From contig JAILBQ010000063.1 of assembly GCA_024680815.1 (NCBI GenBank), positions 1 through 53,975 on the forward strand: a stretch of 53,975 bases of DNA. The letters are read 5' to 3'. A model generated the notes under the pieces. The model was not told the DNA's origin and ran no database searches. It was given only the letters and a program-made list of their open reading frames with translations. Of this stretch, positions 8,514-16,532 are shown piece after piece (position 1 is the first letter of the stretch; each line of letters starts with the position of its first letter). The stretch comes from Lachnospiraceae bacterium. GTDB taxonomy: Bacteria; Bacillota; Clostridia; Lachnospirales; Lachnospiraceae. The position numbers were made by a program, and so were the translations under genes.

Positions 8514-8542
8514 ATCATAACTCATATTAAATTCTTTGACAA
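8514..8542 (-). promoter_or_regulatory. Promoter of argG
   Basis: On the minus strand TTGTCA (8542-8537) and TATGAT (8519-8514) are separated by 17 bp. The start point would be near 8507, giving a 5' leader of about 64 nt before ATG 8443. Confidence 0.7.
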
Positions 8543-8603
8543 GAGGGATTTCAAAAAATATTCATTCCGCAGGTCCGGTAAAATCAACATTTTTAAAAAA
8601 GTT

Positions 8604-8641
8604 ATTGCATAAAATACATTTTAGATGTATATTTATGCAAT
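8604..8641. promoter_or_regulatory. ArgR-type operator (pair of ARG boxes) in the argG/argC divergent region
   Basis: The 38 bp form a near-perfect dyad: ATTGCATAAAATACAT on the left and ATGTATATTTATGCAAT on the right. Each half is itself an ARG-box-like palindrome. The right one (TGTATATTTATGCA, 8626-8639) fits TGNATWWWWATNCA exactly, and the left one (TGCATAAAATACA, 8606-8618) is one base short. ArgR hexamers bind such box pairs with arginine as corepressor. The site lies about 30 bp upstream of the argC -35 and about 60 bp from the argG -35, so one site could control both directions. No argR gene is in the window. The rest of 8444-8740 holds only the two promoters and the argC ribosome site. 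Confidence 0.72.
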
Positions 8642-8670
8642 CTGGAACAGCGGTATGCGGATAACTGTGC

Positions 8671-8699
8671 TTGTATTTAATCAAAGGAACGATTACAAT
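8671..8699 (+). promoter_or_regulatory. Promoter of the argC operon
   Basis: TTGTAT (8671-8676) and TACAAT (8694-8699) are spaced by 17 bp, about 40 bp ahead of argC and directly downstream of the ARG boxes. Confidence 0.6.
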
Positions 8700-8740
8700 A
8701 GGAACGTTTCGCTGAGTCAAAGAAGAAAAAAGGAGAGAGT

Positions 8741-9781
8741 ATGATTCGGGCAGGAATTATCGGAGCGACAGGTTATGCCGGAAATGAGCTGGTTCGCCTT
8801 ATCATGGGACATCCCGAAACGGAGCTTGCATTCCTGGCATCAAAAACCTATGAAGGGGAGCATTACGCTTCGATCTACAGGAATTTTACCGAAATAGTGG
8901 AGCTTGACTGCGTATACGGTGAGCTGCCGGAGCTGGTAAAAAAGGCGGATGTGATTTTTACCGCCACGCCTCAGGGATTTCTTGCGGGATGCTTAAATGC
9001 CGGGCTGTTGAAGGAGTGTATATTCATAGATCTGAGTGCCGACTACAGGTTAAAGGATCCGGCCGTATATGAAAAATGGTACGGTATTTCCCATAAATCG
9101 CCGGAGCTTCTTCCGGAGGCGGTTTACGGTCTTACGGAGATAAACCGGGATAAGATTAAGAAAACACGTCTGGTGGCCAATCCGGGGTGCTACACGACCT
9201 GTTCCATTCTGACGGCATATCCTCTTGTGAAGGATAAGCTTATAGATCCGTCAACGCTGATTATAAACGCTATGAGCGGTGTTTCCGGAGCGGGAAGGGG
9301 GGCAAAAACCGCCAATCTTTTCTGCGAGGTCAACGAAAATGCGAAGGCCTACGGAGTCACAACCCACCGGCATACGCCCGAAATAGAGGAGCAGCTTGGA
9401 ATTGCTTTCGGAGGTGAGGTCAGGGTGAACTTCACGCCCCATCTTATTCCGATAAACAGAGGAATCCTGGTGACGGCAACCGCGGATCTCACGGAAGGAG
9501 CCGGTGAGAAGGAAATCCGGGAAGCATATGAAAAGTATTACGGAGAGGAGTTTTTCATCCGCCTTCCCGAACCGGGAACATGCCCTGAAAGCAGGTATGT
9601 TGAGGGCAGTAATTTCACGGATATTTCCTTTAAAACAGATGAACGGACAAATCGGGTCGTGCTTATGGGAACCCTGGATAATCTGGTGAAGGGTGCTGCC
9701 GGGCAGGCCGTGCAGAATATGAACCTTGTGTTCGGACTTGATGAGAGGACGGGGCTTACCGGGCTCCCGATGGTGCCATGA
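8741..9781 (+). CDS. argC: N-acetyl-gamma-glutamyl-phosphate reductase
   Basis: ArgC reduces N-acetylglutamyl phosphate to the semialdehyde with NADPH. The 346-residue protein starts MIRAGIIGATGYAGNELVRLI, the GxxGxxG dinucleotide-binding motif. It carries the catalytic cysteine in VANPGCYTTCSILTAYPL and the HRHTPEIEEQL stretch, and ends with GTLDNLVKGAAGQAVQNMNL, all standard for ArgC type 1. An AAAGGAGAG ribosome site precedes ATG 8741. The stop overlaps the next start (ATGA, 9778-9781). It is the first gene of argC-GNAT-argJ-argB-argD, driven from the ArgR-type control region. Confidence 0.97.
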   Translation: MIRAGIIGATGYAGNELVRLIMGHPETELAFLASKTYEGEHYASIYRNFTEIVELDCVYGELPELVKKADVIFTATPQGFLAGCLNAGLLKECIFIDLSADYRLKDPAVYEKWYGISHKSPELLPEAVYGLTEINRDKIKKTRLVANPGCYTTCSILTAYPLVKDKLIDPSTLIINAMSGVSGAGRGAKTANLFCEVNENAKAYGVTTHRHTPEIEEQLGIAFGGEVRVNFTPHLIPINRGILVTATADLTEGAGEKEIREAYEKYYGEEFFIRLPEPGTCPESRYVEGSNFTDISFKTDERTNRVVLMGTLDNLVKGAAGQAVQNMNLVFGLDERTGLTGLPMVP

Positions 9782-10224
9782 AGATACGAAGCATGACCTT
9801 TGACGACTACGACAAGGTGTTTTCACTATGGAAGAGTATCAGGGGCTTTTCCATGAGAAGCCTGGACGACAGCGCAGAGGGAGTAAAAAGATTTCTGGAA
9901 AGAAACCCCGGCACCTCGGTTGTGGCGGAAGAAGAGGGCAGTATAGTGGGGGCGATTCTATGCGGACATGACGGCAGGAGAGCCACATTTTATCATGTCT
10001 GCGTCCATCCGGATTACAGAAGAAGGGGAATAGGAAAGGCCATGTCGGTGGCGGCTTTGCGTGCACTTAAGGAAGAGGGGGTCAACAAGGTTTCACTGGT
10101 GGCATTTACCGAAAACGATACGGGGAACGCTTTCTGGAGCGGCATAGGCTGGACACGGCGGGCTGACCTTAATTATTATGATTTTACATTGAATTCCGAT
10201 AATGTGGAAGTTGTAAACAGGTAA
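9778..10224 (+). CDS. GNAT family N-acetyltransferase inside the arginine operon
   Basis: A 148-residue GNAT protein. It has the acetyl-CoA pyrophosphate-binding motif A (YHVCVHPDYRRRGIGKAMSVAALRAL, with the RRxGxG/A core near residue 83) and the C-terminal NxxGNAFWSGIGWTRR segment. It overlaps argC by four bases and sits ahead of argJ, so it is part of the arginine operon. The overall pattern is that of small single-domain GNATs such as YpeA. Context suggests an acetyl-group role in or near the pathway, perhaps topping up N-acetylglutamate, but that is inference. It could equally acetylate an unrelated substrate. Confidence 0.85.
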   Translation: MKIRSMTFDDYDKVFSLWKSIRGFSMRSLDDSAEGVKRFLERNPGTSVVAEEEGSIVGAILCGHDGRRATFYHVCVHPDYRRRGIGKAMSVAALRALKEEGVNKVSLVAFTENDTGNAFWSGIGWTRRADLNYYDFTLNSDNVEVVNR

Positions 10225-10261
10225 AAGCCCGGAGATGAATGCGGACGGAAGGAGGTTTTCG

Positions 10262-11485
10262 ATGAAGGTATTCGAAGGCGGCGTTACAGCGGCGAAAGGT
10301 TTCAAGGCCGCGGGAGTTCCGGCAGGGATAAAATATCAGAACAGGAAAGATATGGCATTATTGGTATCCACTGTTCCGGCAAAAGCGGCGGGAACCTTTA
10401 CCTCTAATGTGGTTAAGGCTGCTCCTGTGCTCTGGGACAGGGAAATAGTCGAAGGCAGCGGGATGGCCAGGGCGATAGTGGTCAACTCGGGTATAGCCAA
10501 TGCCTGTACCGGGGAAGAGGGAAAAAGAATCTGCGAAGAAACCGCAGAGGCGGCGGCCGGGCTTCTGAAGCTTTCCGGGAAGGAGGTGCTTGTTGCTTCC
10601 ACCGGAGTGATCGGAATGCAGATAGATATTGAACGGATAAGGGAAGGGCTTAAGCTTCTGGCAGGAGCTCTCGGAGATACACCCGAAAAGGGGACAGAGG
10701 CTGCCGAGGCTATAATGACTACGGATACGAAGTCCAAGCAGGCTGCCGTAACCCTGGAAATCGGAGGTAAAAGCGTTACAATCGGAGGCATGTGCAAAGG
10801 CTCGGGAATGATTCATCCGAATATGTGTACAATGCTTGCGTTTGTGACCACTGATTGCGATATCTCGCCCGGGCTTCTTAAGAAAGCCGCGAGAGAGAGT
10901 ATAGAGGATACCTTCAATATGATTTCCGTGGACGGAGATACTTCCACTAACGATACCTTTCTGATCCTTGCAAACGGTGAGGCGAAAAATCCGGTTATTA
11001 CTGAAGAAAACGACGATTACAGAATGTTTTTAAATGCCCTCAGGCTGGTAAACGAGACCCTTGCGAAAAAGATGGCGGGAGACGGAGAGGGCGCCACAGC
11101 TCTGGTGGAGTCCAGGGTGACGGGGGCCGCGAGCAAGGCAGACGCAAGGGCTCTGGCGAAATCGGTCATTACTTCTTCGCTTACCAAAGCGGCGATTTTC
11201 GGTCACGACGCGAACTGGGGGAGGATTCTCTGCGCTCTCGGCTATGCGGGAGTGGATTTTGATCCTGACGCCCTGGAATTATGGATTGAAAGTGAGGCGG
11301 GGAAGCTTCTCCTTTTCGAAAAGGGAAGAGCGGCTGACTACAGCGAGGAAGAAGCGGGAAAAATTCTTTCCTCCCGTGAGGTAAAGATTATTTCCGTGCT
11401 TCACGAGGGAGAGGCGGAGGCCACAGCCTGGGGCTGTGATTTGACATACGATTATGTGAAAATCAATGCGGATTACCGGTCATGA
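10262..11485 (+). CDS. argJ: Glutamate N-acetyltransferase / amino-acid acetyltransferase (bifunctional ArgJ type)
   Basis: ArgJ moves the acetyl group from N-acetylornithine to glutamate. Some members also make N-acetylglutamate from acetyl-CoA. I chose ATG 10262 because AAGGAGG lies six bases upstream; an in-frame ATG at 10235 has no such site. The product is 407 residues, normal for ArgJ. It contains the self-cleavage region GMCKGSGMIHPNMCTMLAF. Most ArgJ proteins read NMATML there and cut before the Thr. Here the residue before the nucleophile Thr190 is Cys189. VVNSGIANACTG, TGVIGMQ, DTSTNDT and the C-terminal ADYRS also match the family. The gene lies between the GNAT gene and argB. Confidence 0.96.
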   Translation: MKVFEGGVTAAKGFKAAGVPAGIKYQNRKDMALLVSTVPAKAAGTFTSNVVKAAPVLWDREIVEGSGMARAIVVNSGIANACTGEEGKRICEETAEAAAGLLKLSGKEVLVASTGVIGMQIDIERIREGLKLLAGALGDTPEKGTEAAEAIMTTDTKSKQAAVTLEIGGKSVTIGGMCKGSGMIHPNMCTMLAFVTTDCDISPGLLKKAARESIEDTFNMISVDGDTSTNDTFLILANGEAKNPVITEENDDYRMFLNALRLVNETLAKKMAGDGEGATALVESRVTGAASKADARALAKSVITSSLTKAAIFGHDANWGRILCALGYAGVDFDPDALELWIESEAGKLLLFEKGRAADYSEEEAGKILSSREVKIISVLHEGEAEATAWGCDLTYDYVKINADYRS

Positions 11486-11505
11486 CGGATTAGAAAGGCA
11501 GTAAA

Positions 11506-12393
11506 ATGGGTATTAATGAATTTGACGAAGCAAGGAGAAAGGCGGAGGTGCTGATTGAGGCCCTGCCCTATATACAGAAGTTTAACCGGCGGATCATTGT
11601 GGTGAAATACGGCGGTTCGGCCATGAAGAGCGAGGAGCTTAAAGACAGCGTCATAAAGGATGTGACCCTTTTAAAGCTTGTGGGTTTTAAACCGATAATT
11701 GTCCACGGCGGAGGAAACGAAATCAGCCGATGGGTCGGGAAGGTCGGTATGGAGCCTTCCTTTGTCTCCGGTCTTCGGGTTACCGATGAAGACACCATGG
11801 AGATAGCGGAGATGGTGTTATCCAGGGTAAATAAAAGCCTGGTGGGGCTTGTGGAGCAGCTGGGAGTCCGGGCAATAGGAGTTTCCGGAAAGGACGGAAG
11901 GCTTATCCGCGTTAAAAAGAAATATGTGGAGGGACAGGACATAGGTTTTGTAGGGGAGATTACAAAGGTTGAACCGCAGATACTCCTGGATCTTCTGGAG
12001 AAGGATTTTCTTCCCATTGTGGCGCCCATAGGAATGGACGAAAATTTTGATACCTACAACATAAACGCCGACGATGCGGCCTGTGCCATAGCAAAGGCTG
12101 TGGGAGCTGAAAAACTTGCGTTTTTAACGGATGTTGAGGGGCTTTACAGGGACTTTAGCGATAAGTCCACATTTATTACAAGAATTACGGTGGATGACGC
12201 GGAAAAGCTGCTTTCCGAGGGAATGATAGGGGGCGGAATGCTGCCCAAGCTATCGGGCTGCACCGATGCAGTACGGGGAGGAGTGCGCAATGTCCATATT
12301 CTGGACGGAAGGCAGCCCCACTGCCTGCTCCTGGAAGTTTTCACGGACAGAGGCGTAGGAACGATGATAGTTAAGGATGCGTCGGAGCTCTGA
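11506..12393 (+). CDS. argB: N-acetylglutamate kinase
   Basis: ArgB phosphorylates N-acetylglutamate and is often the point of arginine feedback. The 295-residue protein shows the amino-acid-kinase motifs VVKYGGSAM near residue 32, [11 protein letters not shown] near residue 65, the [13 protein letters not shown] stretch, [28 protein letters not shown] near residue 185, and the C-terminal [18 protein letters not shown]. An N-terminal helix of about 20 residues ([22 protein letters not shown]) precedes the kinase fold. This helix is characteristic of arginine-sensitive hexameric forms, so feedback inhibition is plausible. The gap after argJ is 20 bases. Confidence 0.97.
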   Translation: MGINEFDEARRKAEVLIEALPYIQKFNRRIIVVKYGGSAMKSEELKDSVIKDVTLLKLVGFKPIIVHGGGNEISRWVGKVGMEPSFVSGLRVTDEDTMEIAEMVLSRVNKSLVGLVEQLGVRAIGVSGKDGRLIRVKKKYVEGQDIGFVGEITKVEPQILLDLLEKDFLPIVAPIGMDENFDTYNINADDAACAIAKAVGAEKLAFLTDVEGLYRDFSDKSTFITRITVDDAEKLLSEGMIGGGMLPKLSGCTDAVRGGVRNVHILDGRQPHCLLLEVFTDRGVGTMIVKDASEL

Positions 12394-12413
12394 GCTCCGG
12401 GACAGGAGAAAAG

Positions 12414-13601
12414 ATGAATACTGAAGAAATTATCAAACGCGGGGAACAGTCGTTTCTTCATACATATAATCGTTATCCCATAGTTCTGGATCATGGGGAA
12501 GGGGTATATCTCTATGACACGGATGGTAAACGCTATCTGGATTTCGGGGCGGGGATTGCGGTTTTTGCTCTGGGATACGGCAACCGGGAATATAACGAAG
12601 CGCTTAAGGCGCAGACTGACAGGCTGATTCATACCTCCAATCTTTTTTATAACGCTCCGGCGGCGGAGGCGGCGGAAAAGATTACGGCACTTTCAGGCAT
12701 GGATCGGGTTTTTTTCACCAACAGCGGAACCGAGGCTGTTGAGGGCGCGATAAAGACGGCAAGGAAATATGCCTATACCAGGGACCGGAATACGGATCAT
12801 GAAATCATTGCCATGGAGCATTCCTTTCACGGACGCAGCTACGGTGCTCTTTCGGTGACCGGTAACGCGCATTACCGGGAGCCCTTCGGCCCGGGCATAG
12901 GGAAAATACGTTTTGCGGAGTTTAATAATTTTGAAAGCGTAAAACAACTTGTAAATGAAAAAACCTGCGCGGTTATACTGGAAACAGTACAGGGAGAAGG
13001 GGGTATCCATCCTGCGGACCGGTCCTTCTTACATTCCGTCCGTGCTCTCTGTGATGAAAGAGATATTTTGCTCATCCTGGATGAAATCCAGTGCGGTATG
13101 GGACGTACCGGTTCAATGTTTGCCTTTGAGGATTACGGCATAAGACCTGACGTGCTCACCCTGGCCAAGGCACTGGGCTGCGGGGTTCCGGTGGGAGCCT
13201 TCCTTATGAGTGAGAGGGTGGCGGAGCGTTCCATGATTCCGGGCGACCACGGTTCTACCTATGGAGGAAATCCTCTGGCAGGCGCGGCGGTGGTGGAGGT
13301 TCTCCGGCAGTTTGACGAGCGGAAAATTGTTGAACATGTCCGGGCGCTTACACCGGTACTGGAGGAGAGCCTTGACGCTTTGAAGGAGCGGCACGATTGC
13401 GTGAAGGAACGCAGAGGAGCAGGCTTTATGCAGGCTCTGGAGCTTGACCGTCCTGCGGGAGAAGTCGTAAAGGCGGCACAGAAGGAGGGACTCATAGTCC
13501 TGACAGCGGGAGAAAAAATACTTCGTCTGGTTCCGCCTCTTGTTATTGAAAAAAAAGATATAGAAGAAATGAGCGGTATTCTTGACAAAGTACTGGGATA
13601 A
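12414..13601 (+). CDS. argD: Acetylornithine aminotransferase
   Basis: ArgD transfers an amino group from glutamate to N-acetylglutamate semialdehyde using pyridoxal phosphate. The 395-residue class-III aminotransferase has FFTNSGTEAVEGAIKTAR for cofactor phosphate binding, EHSFHGRSYGALSVTG, the cofactor-ring Asp in ILDEIQCGMGRTG (D223), and the Schiff-base lysine in LTLAKALGCGVPVGAF (K252). CAGGAG lies six bases before ATG 12414. It is the last gene of the argC cluster. The next 90 bases contain a T-rich stretch without a clear hairpin, then the comEA promoter. Confidence 0.97.
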   Translation: MNTEEIIKRGEQSFLHTYNRYPIVLDHGEGVYLYDTDGKRYLDFGAGIAVFALGYGNREYNEALKAQTDRLIHTSNLFYNAPAAEAAEKITALSGMDRVFFTNSGTEAVEGAIKTARKYAYTRDRNTDHEIIAMEHSFHGRSYGALSVTGNAHYREPFGPGIGKIRFAEFNNFESVKQLVNEKTCAVILETVQGEGGIHPADRSFLHSVRALCDERDILLILDEIQCGMGRTGSMFAFEDYGIRPDVLTLAKALGCGVPVGAFLMSERVAERSMIPGDHGSTYGGNPLAGAAVVEVLRQFDERKIVEHVRALTPVLEESLDALKERHDCVKERRGAGFMQALELDRPAGEVVKAAQKEGLIVLTAGEKILRLVPPLVIEKKDIEEMSGILDKVLG

Positions 13602-13619
13602 TTTTTATAAATTTTTTTA

Positions 13620-13648
13620 TTGCATTTACGGGAATGCGAGTGTAAAAT
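13620..13648 (+). promoter_or_regulatory. Promoter of the comEA operon
   Basis: TTGCAT (13620-13625) and TAAAAT (13643-13648) have a 17-bp spacer, about 40 bp ahead of the comEA ATG at 13690. This separates the competence-type operon from the arginine operon. Confidence 0.6.
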
Positions 13649-13689
13649 AGGTATACTTGATTGACGGGGCGCCTGGATTCGGAGGCGCT

Positions 13690-14370
13690 ATGAAAAAAAT
13701 AAAAGAGTTTTTTTTATTTCCCGCAGTCCTGTTTTTTCCTATGGTTACGTTTCTCTTCCTGACAGGCTGCGCTCAAAGGAGCGACATCACGCTCGATCTC
13801 ATGGAAGAAGCAGACACGGAAGAAACAGACGCGGATATTTCCGGACAGGCTATGGAAGTCCGGGAGGGAGAATTTGCGGGTAAGTCCGGTGAACCGGACG
13901 CTGACAGCTCTGAAGAGGAGCCGCTTTTTGTGTATGTTCACGGAGCTGTGGCACATCCCGGTGTTTATACGCTTAAGCCCGGTTCCCGTGTTTTTGAGGC
14001 GGTTGAAGCCGCCGGAGGAGCCACCGGAGAGCTTCCTGTGGCCGGACTCAATCAGGCCGCGAAGCTTGCGGATGGTCAGGAGATTTATCTTCCCACTCAG
14101 GAAGAGATTCAGGAGGGTAAGACAGCAGGCTTTTTTATCACTCAGGGAACCGGAGGCGCGGAAGGCTCCGGGGGAGGCGGCCTTGTGAATATCAACACCG
14201 CTTCGAGGGATGAGCTTATGAGCTTAAACGGAATCGGAGAGAGCAGGGCGGGAGATATTATTGATTACCGCGAGAAAAACGGCGGCTTTAAAACAATTGA
14301 GGAGATAAAGAACGTCCCCGGAATAAAGGAAGGGATGTTTTCAAAAATAAAGGATGAAATTACGGTATAG
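13690..14370 (+). CDS. comEA: ComEA-like DNA-binding lipoprotein (SLBB + helix-hairpin-helix)
   Basis: ComEA binds incoming double-stranded DNA at the cell surface during natural transformation. I start it at ATG 13690, four to five bases after GGAGG. The 226-residue product begins with a lipoprotein signal peptide ending LTGC (Cys27), whereas classical ComEA uses an N-terminal membrane helix. An acidic linker (about 35-77) is followed by an SLBB domain (78-137, LFVYVHGAVAHPGVYTLKPGSRV) and a Gly-rich hinge. The end is a ComEA-type double helix-hairpin-helix (165-226, VNINTASRDELMSLNGIGESRAGDIIDYR ... IKNVPGIKEGMF). comEC lies four genes downstream in the same operon, which supports the DNA-uptake reading. 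Confidence 0.88.
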   Translation: MKKIKEFFLFPAVLFFPMVTFLFLTGCAQRSDITLDLMEEADTEETDADISGQAMEVREGEFAGKSGEPDADSSEEEPLFVYVHGAVAHPGVYTLKPGSRVFEAVEAAGGATGELPVAGLNQAAKLADGQEIYLPTQEEIQEGKTAGFFITQGTGGAEGSGGGGLVNINTASRDELMSLNGIGESRAGDIIDYREKNGGFKTIEEIKNVPGIKEGMFSKIKDEITV

Positions 14371-14382
14371 ACGGTAGATATT

Positions 14383-15072
14383 ATGAGCAGAGTTCTGGTT
14401 GTGGACGATGAAAAAAACATAGTCAAGGGAATCATGTTTTCCCTGAAACAGGACGGCATGCAGGTTGACGCGGCCTATGACGGGGAAGAGGCACTGAATT
14501 TTGCTAGAGAGAATGAATATGACATAATCCTTCTGGATGTTATGCTTCCCAAGCTTTCCGGCTTCGAGGTCTGCCAGCAGATACGTGAATTTTCCGATGT
14601 TCCGGTTATGATGCTTACGGCCAAGGGGGATGATATGGATAAGATCCTGGGCCTTGAGTACGGTGCGGATGATTATATTACAAAGCCTTTCAATATTTTG
14701 GAAGTTAAAGCGCGTATTAAAGCGATCATGCGCAGATATTCAAAAAATTCTTCCAGAGAGGCAAAACAACCTCAGGTCATTGAAACAGGCATGCTTAAGC
14801 TTGATCTGGAGGGGAGACGGGCGTATATTGCCGGGCGGGAGATTAATCTTACCGCCAGAGAATTTGATGTTCTGGAGCTCTTAGCCACTCATCCCGGGAA
14901 GGTATACAGCCGGGAGGAGCTCCTCAATCTTATATGGGGAAAAGATTACCCCGGAGATGAGAGAACCGTGGATGTACATATAAGGAGGCTCAGGGAAAAG
15001 ATAGAGGAGTCTCCCAGCAATCCCAGATATGTTCACACAAAGTGGGGCGTCGGATATTATTTTCAGGTCTGA
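14383..15072 (+). CDS. OmpR/PhoB-family response regulator
   Basis: A 229-residue response regulator. The receiver domain (about 1-118) has the acidic pocket VVDDE, the phospho-acceptor Asp52 in IILLDVMLP, the switch threonine in MMLTAKG and the lysine in DDYITKPF. The winged-helix DNA-binding domain (about 130-228) ends in DVHIRRLREKIEESPSNPRYVHTKWGVGYYF, typical of OmpR/PhoB. The gap after comEA is 12 bases, and the stop shares one base with the kinase start (TGATG), so regulator and kinase are coupled. A regulator of the surrounding competence or envelope genes is the natural guess, but no target site is identified. Confidence 0.94.
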   Translation: MSRVLVVDDEKNIVKGIMFSLKQDGMQVDAAYDGEEALNFARENEYDIILLDVMLPKLSGFEVCQQIREFSDVPVMMLTAKGDDMDKILGLEYGADDYITKPFNILEVKARIKAIMRRYSKNSSREAKQPQVIETGMLKLDLEGRRAYIAGREINLTAREFDVLELLATHPGKVYSREELLNLIWGKDYPGDERTVDVHIRRLREKIEESPSNPRYVHTKWGVGYYFQV

Positions 15073-16532
15073 TGAAAACATTACTATCCAGGATTCTTAA
15101 AAATTCCAGGCCGTTTCGCAGCCTGAAATTCCGTATCTTTATACTGATGATGCTCATCGGCGTGATTCCCAGCGTGGTCACCTGCGCGTGCATTCTGTTA
15201 AACTATGAAAACCAGACAATTTTTGAAAAAACGGTAGATGCAACGAATCAGGGCAGGGCGCTGTCCAATCATCTGACCGAAATCGCGTTTCTTAACAATG
15301 TCGGAGAGGAAGCTCTCAGCGAGCTCTCCGCTCTTTCCGACTATCTGTCCGGAAGAATTATGGTGATCGATTCCGACCTCCGGGTTCTGTCGGATACCTA
15401 TTCCCTCTCTCTGGGAAAAACGGTTATTTCCAGAGAGGTCGTGGACTGTTTTCTCACGGGGCAGAGCAATTCCAGCCATAACAAAAAAGAAGGCTATATC
15501 GAGCTTACCATACCGATTACGGGAATCGATTCCTCCGAGGCGGAAGGAGTCATGCTGATAAGTATTTCCACGGAGCCCATCAGGGACAGCGTGGAGACAC
15601 TTCGCAGAAAGTCCTGGATTTTTGTGGTCACGGTATCGATATTCGTATTTGTCATTTCACTGACTCTTTCCCAACTCCTTCTTCGACCCTTCGTTCGAAT
15701 GACAAAGGCTATAAGTTCCATCCGTGAAGGCTTTGACAACGAGGCCATCACAATACCCGACTATACGGAAACAGAGGCTCTTACGGATGCGTTTAACGAC
15801 CTGATGAGCAGGATGAAGAAGCTGGATGATTCCAGAGAGGAATTTGTTTCCAATGTTTCCCATGAACTCAAGACCCCCCTGGCTTCGATGAAGGTTCTTT
15901 CCGATTCTCTCCGCGAGGGCGGGGATATTCCCGTGGAGGTTTATCGGGAATTCATGGACGATATTGCGGAGGAGGTGGATCGGGAAAATCAGATCATAAC
16001 CGACCTGCTTTCTCTGGTAAAGATGGACCGCACATCGGAGAATGCGCTTAATATTGATATGTATGACATAAACGAAATAATTGAAAGGATATTAAAGACC
16101 TTAAGACCGATCGCGGAAAAGGAAAACGTGGAGCTGATTTTTGAGAGCATGAGGAGTGTCAGTGCGGAGGTGGATGAAACCAAGTTTTCTCTGGCTATAA
16201 TGAATTTTGTGGAAAATGCGATAAAATACAACAAATCCGGCGGATATGTACGTGTTTCACTGGATGCGGATCACCAGTTTTTCGCGGTTACGGTGGAGGA
16301 TTCCGGAATCGGAATTCCCGAAGAGGCCCAGCAGCATATTTTTGAGAGATTTTACAGGGTGGACAAATCCCATTCCCGGGAGATCGGGGGTACGGGGCTC
16401 GGTCTTTCAATAGCCAGAAGTGCCGTACTGATGCACCGCGGGGCGGTTAAAGTGACGAGCGTCGAGGGCGAAGGAACCACGTTTACAATCCGTATTCCGC
16501 TGAAATATCTGACACAGGCGCCAAAAGCATGA
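15072..16532 (+). CDS. Membrane sensor histidine kinase
   Basis: I start this at ATG 15072, overlapping the regulator stop. An in-frame GTG at 15042 lies inside the regulator and is less likely. The 486-residue kinase has a membrane helix at about 21-44, an extracellular sensor of about 135 residues, a second helix at about 182-204 and a HAMP linker. The HisKA box is SNVSHELKTPLASM (His264). The HATPase_c domain carries NFVENAIKYN (N box), VEDSGIGIP (G1) and GGTGLGLSIARS (G2). The architecture is that of the PhoR/ResE/WalK group. The sensor region has no domain I can name. It is the cognate kinase of the preceding regulator. Confidence 0.95.
   Translation: MKTLLSRILKNSRPFRSLKFRIFILMMLIGVIPSVVTCACILLNYENQTIFEKTVDATNQGRALSNHLTEIAFLNNVGEEALSELSALSDYLSGRIMVIDSDLRVLSDTYSLSLGKTVISREVVDCFLTGQSNSSHNKKEGYIELTIPITGIDSSEAEGVMLISISTEPIRDSVETLRRKSWIFVVTVSIFVFVISLTLSQLLLRPFVRMTKAISSIREGFDNEAITIPDYTETEALTDAFNDLMSRMKKLDDSREEFVSNVSHELKTPLASMKVLSDSLREGGDIPVEVYREFMDDIAEEVDRENQIITDLLSLVKMDRTSENALNIDMYDINEIIERILKTLRPIAEKENVELIFESMRSVSAEVDETKFSLAIMNFVENAIKYNKSGGYVRVSLDADHQFFAVTVEDSGIGIPEEAQQHIFERFYRVDKSHSREIGGTGLGLSIARSAVLMHRGAVKVTSVEGEGTTFTIRIPLKYLTQAPKA

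Noticed and set aside
8444-8518. N-terminal extension of ArgG starting at ATG 8518
   Set aside because: The ATG overlaps the TATGAT -10 box of the argG promoter and has no ribosome site, while ATG 8443 has GGGGAGG and the family's normal N terminus.
13602-13622. Terminator after argD
   Set aside because: The T-rich stretch has no supporting GC stem, so I do not call a terminator there.
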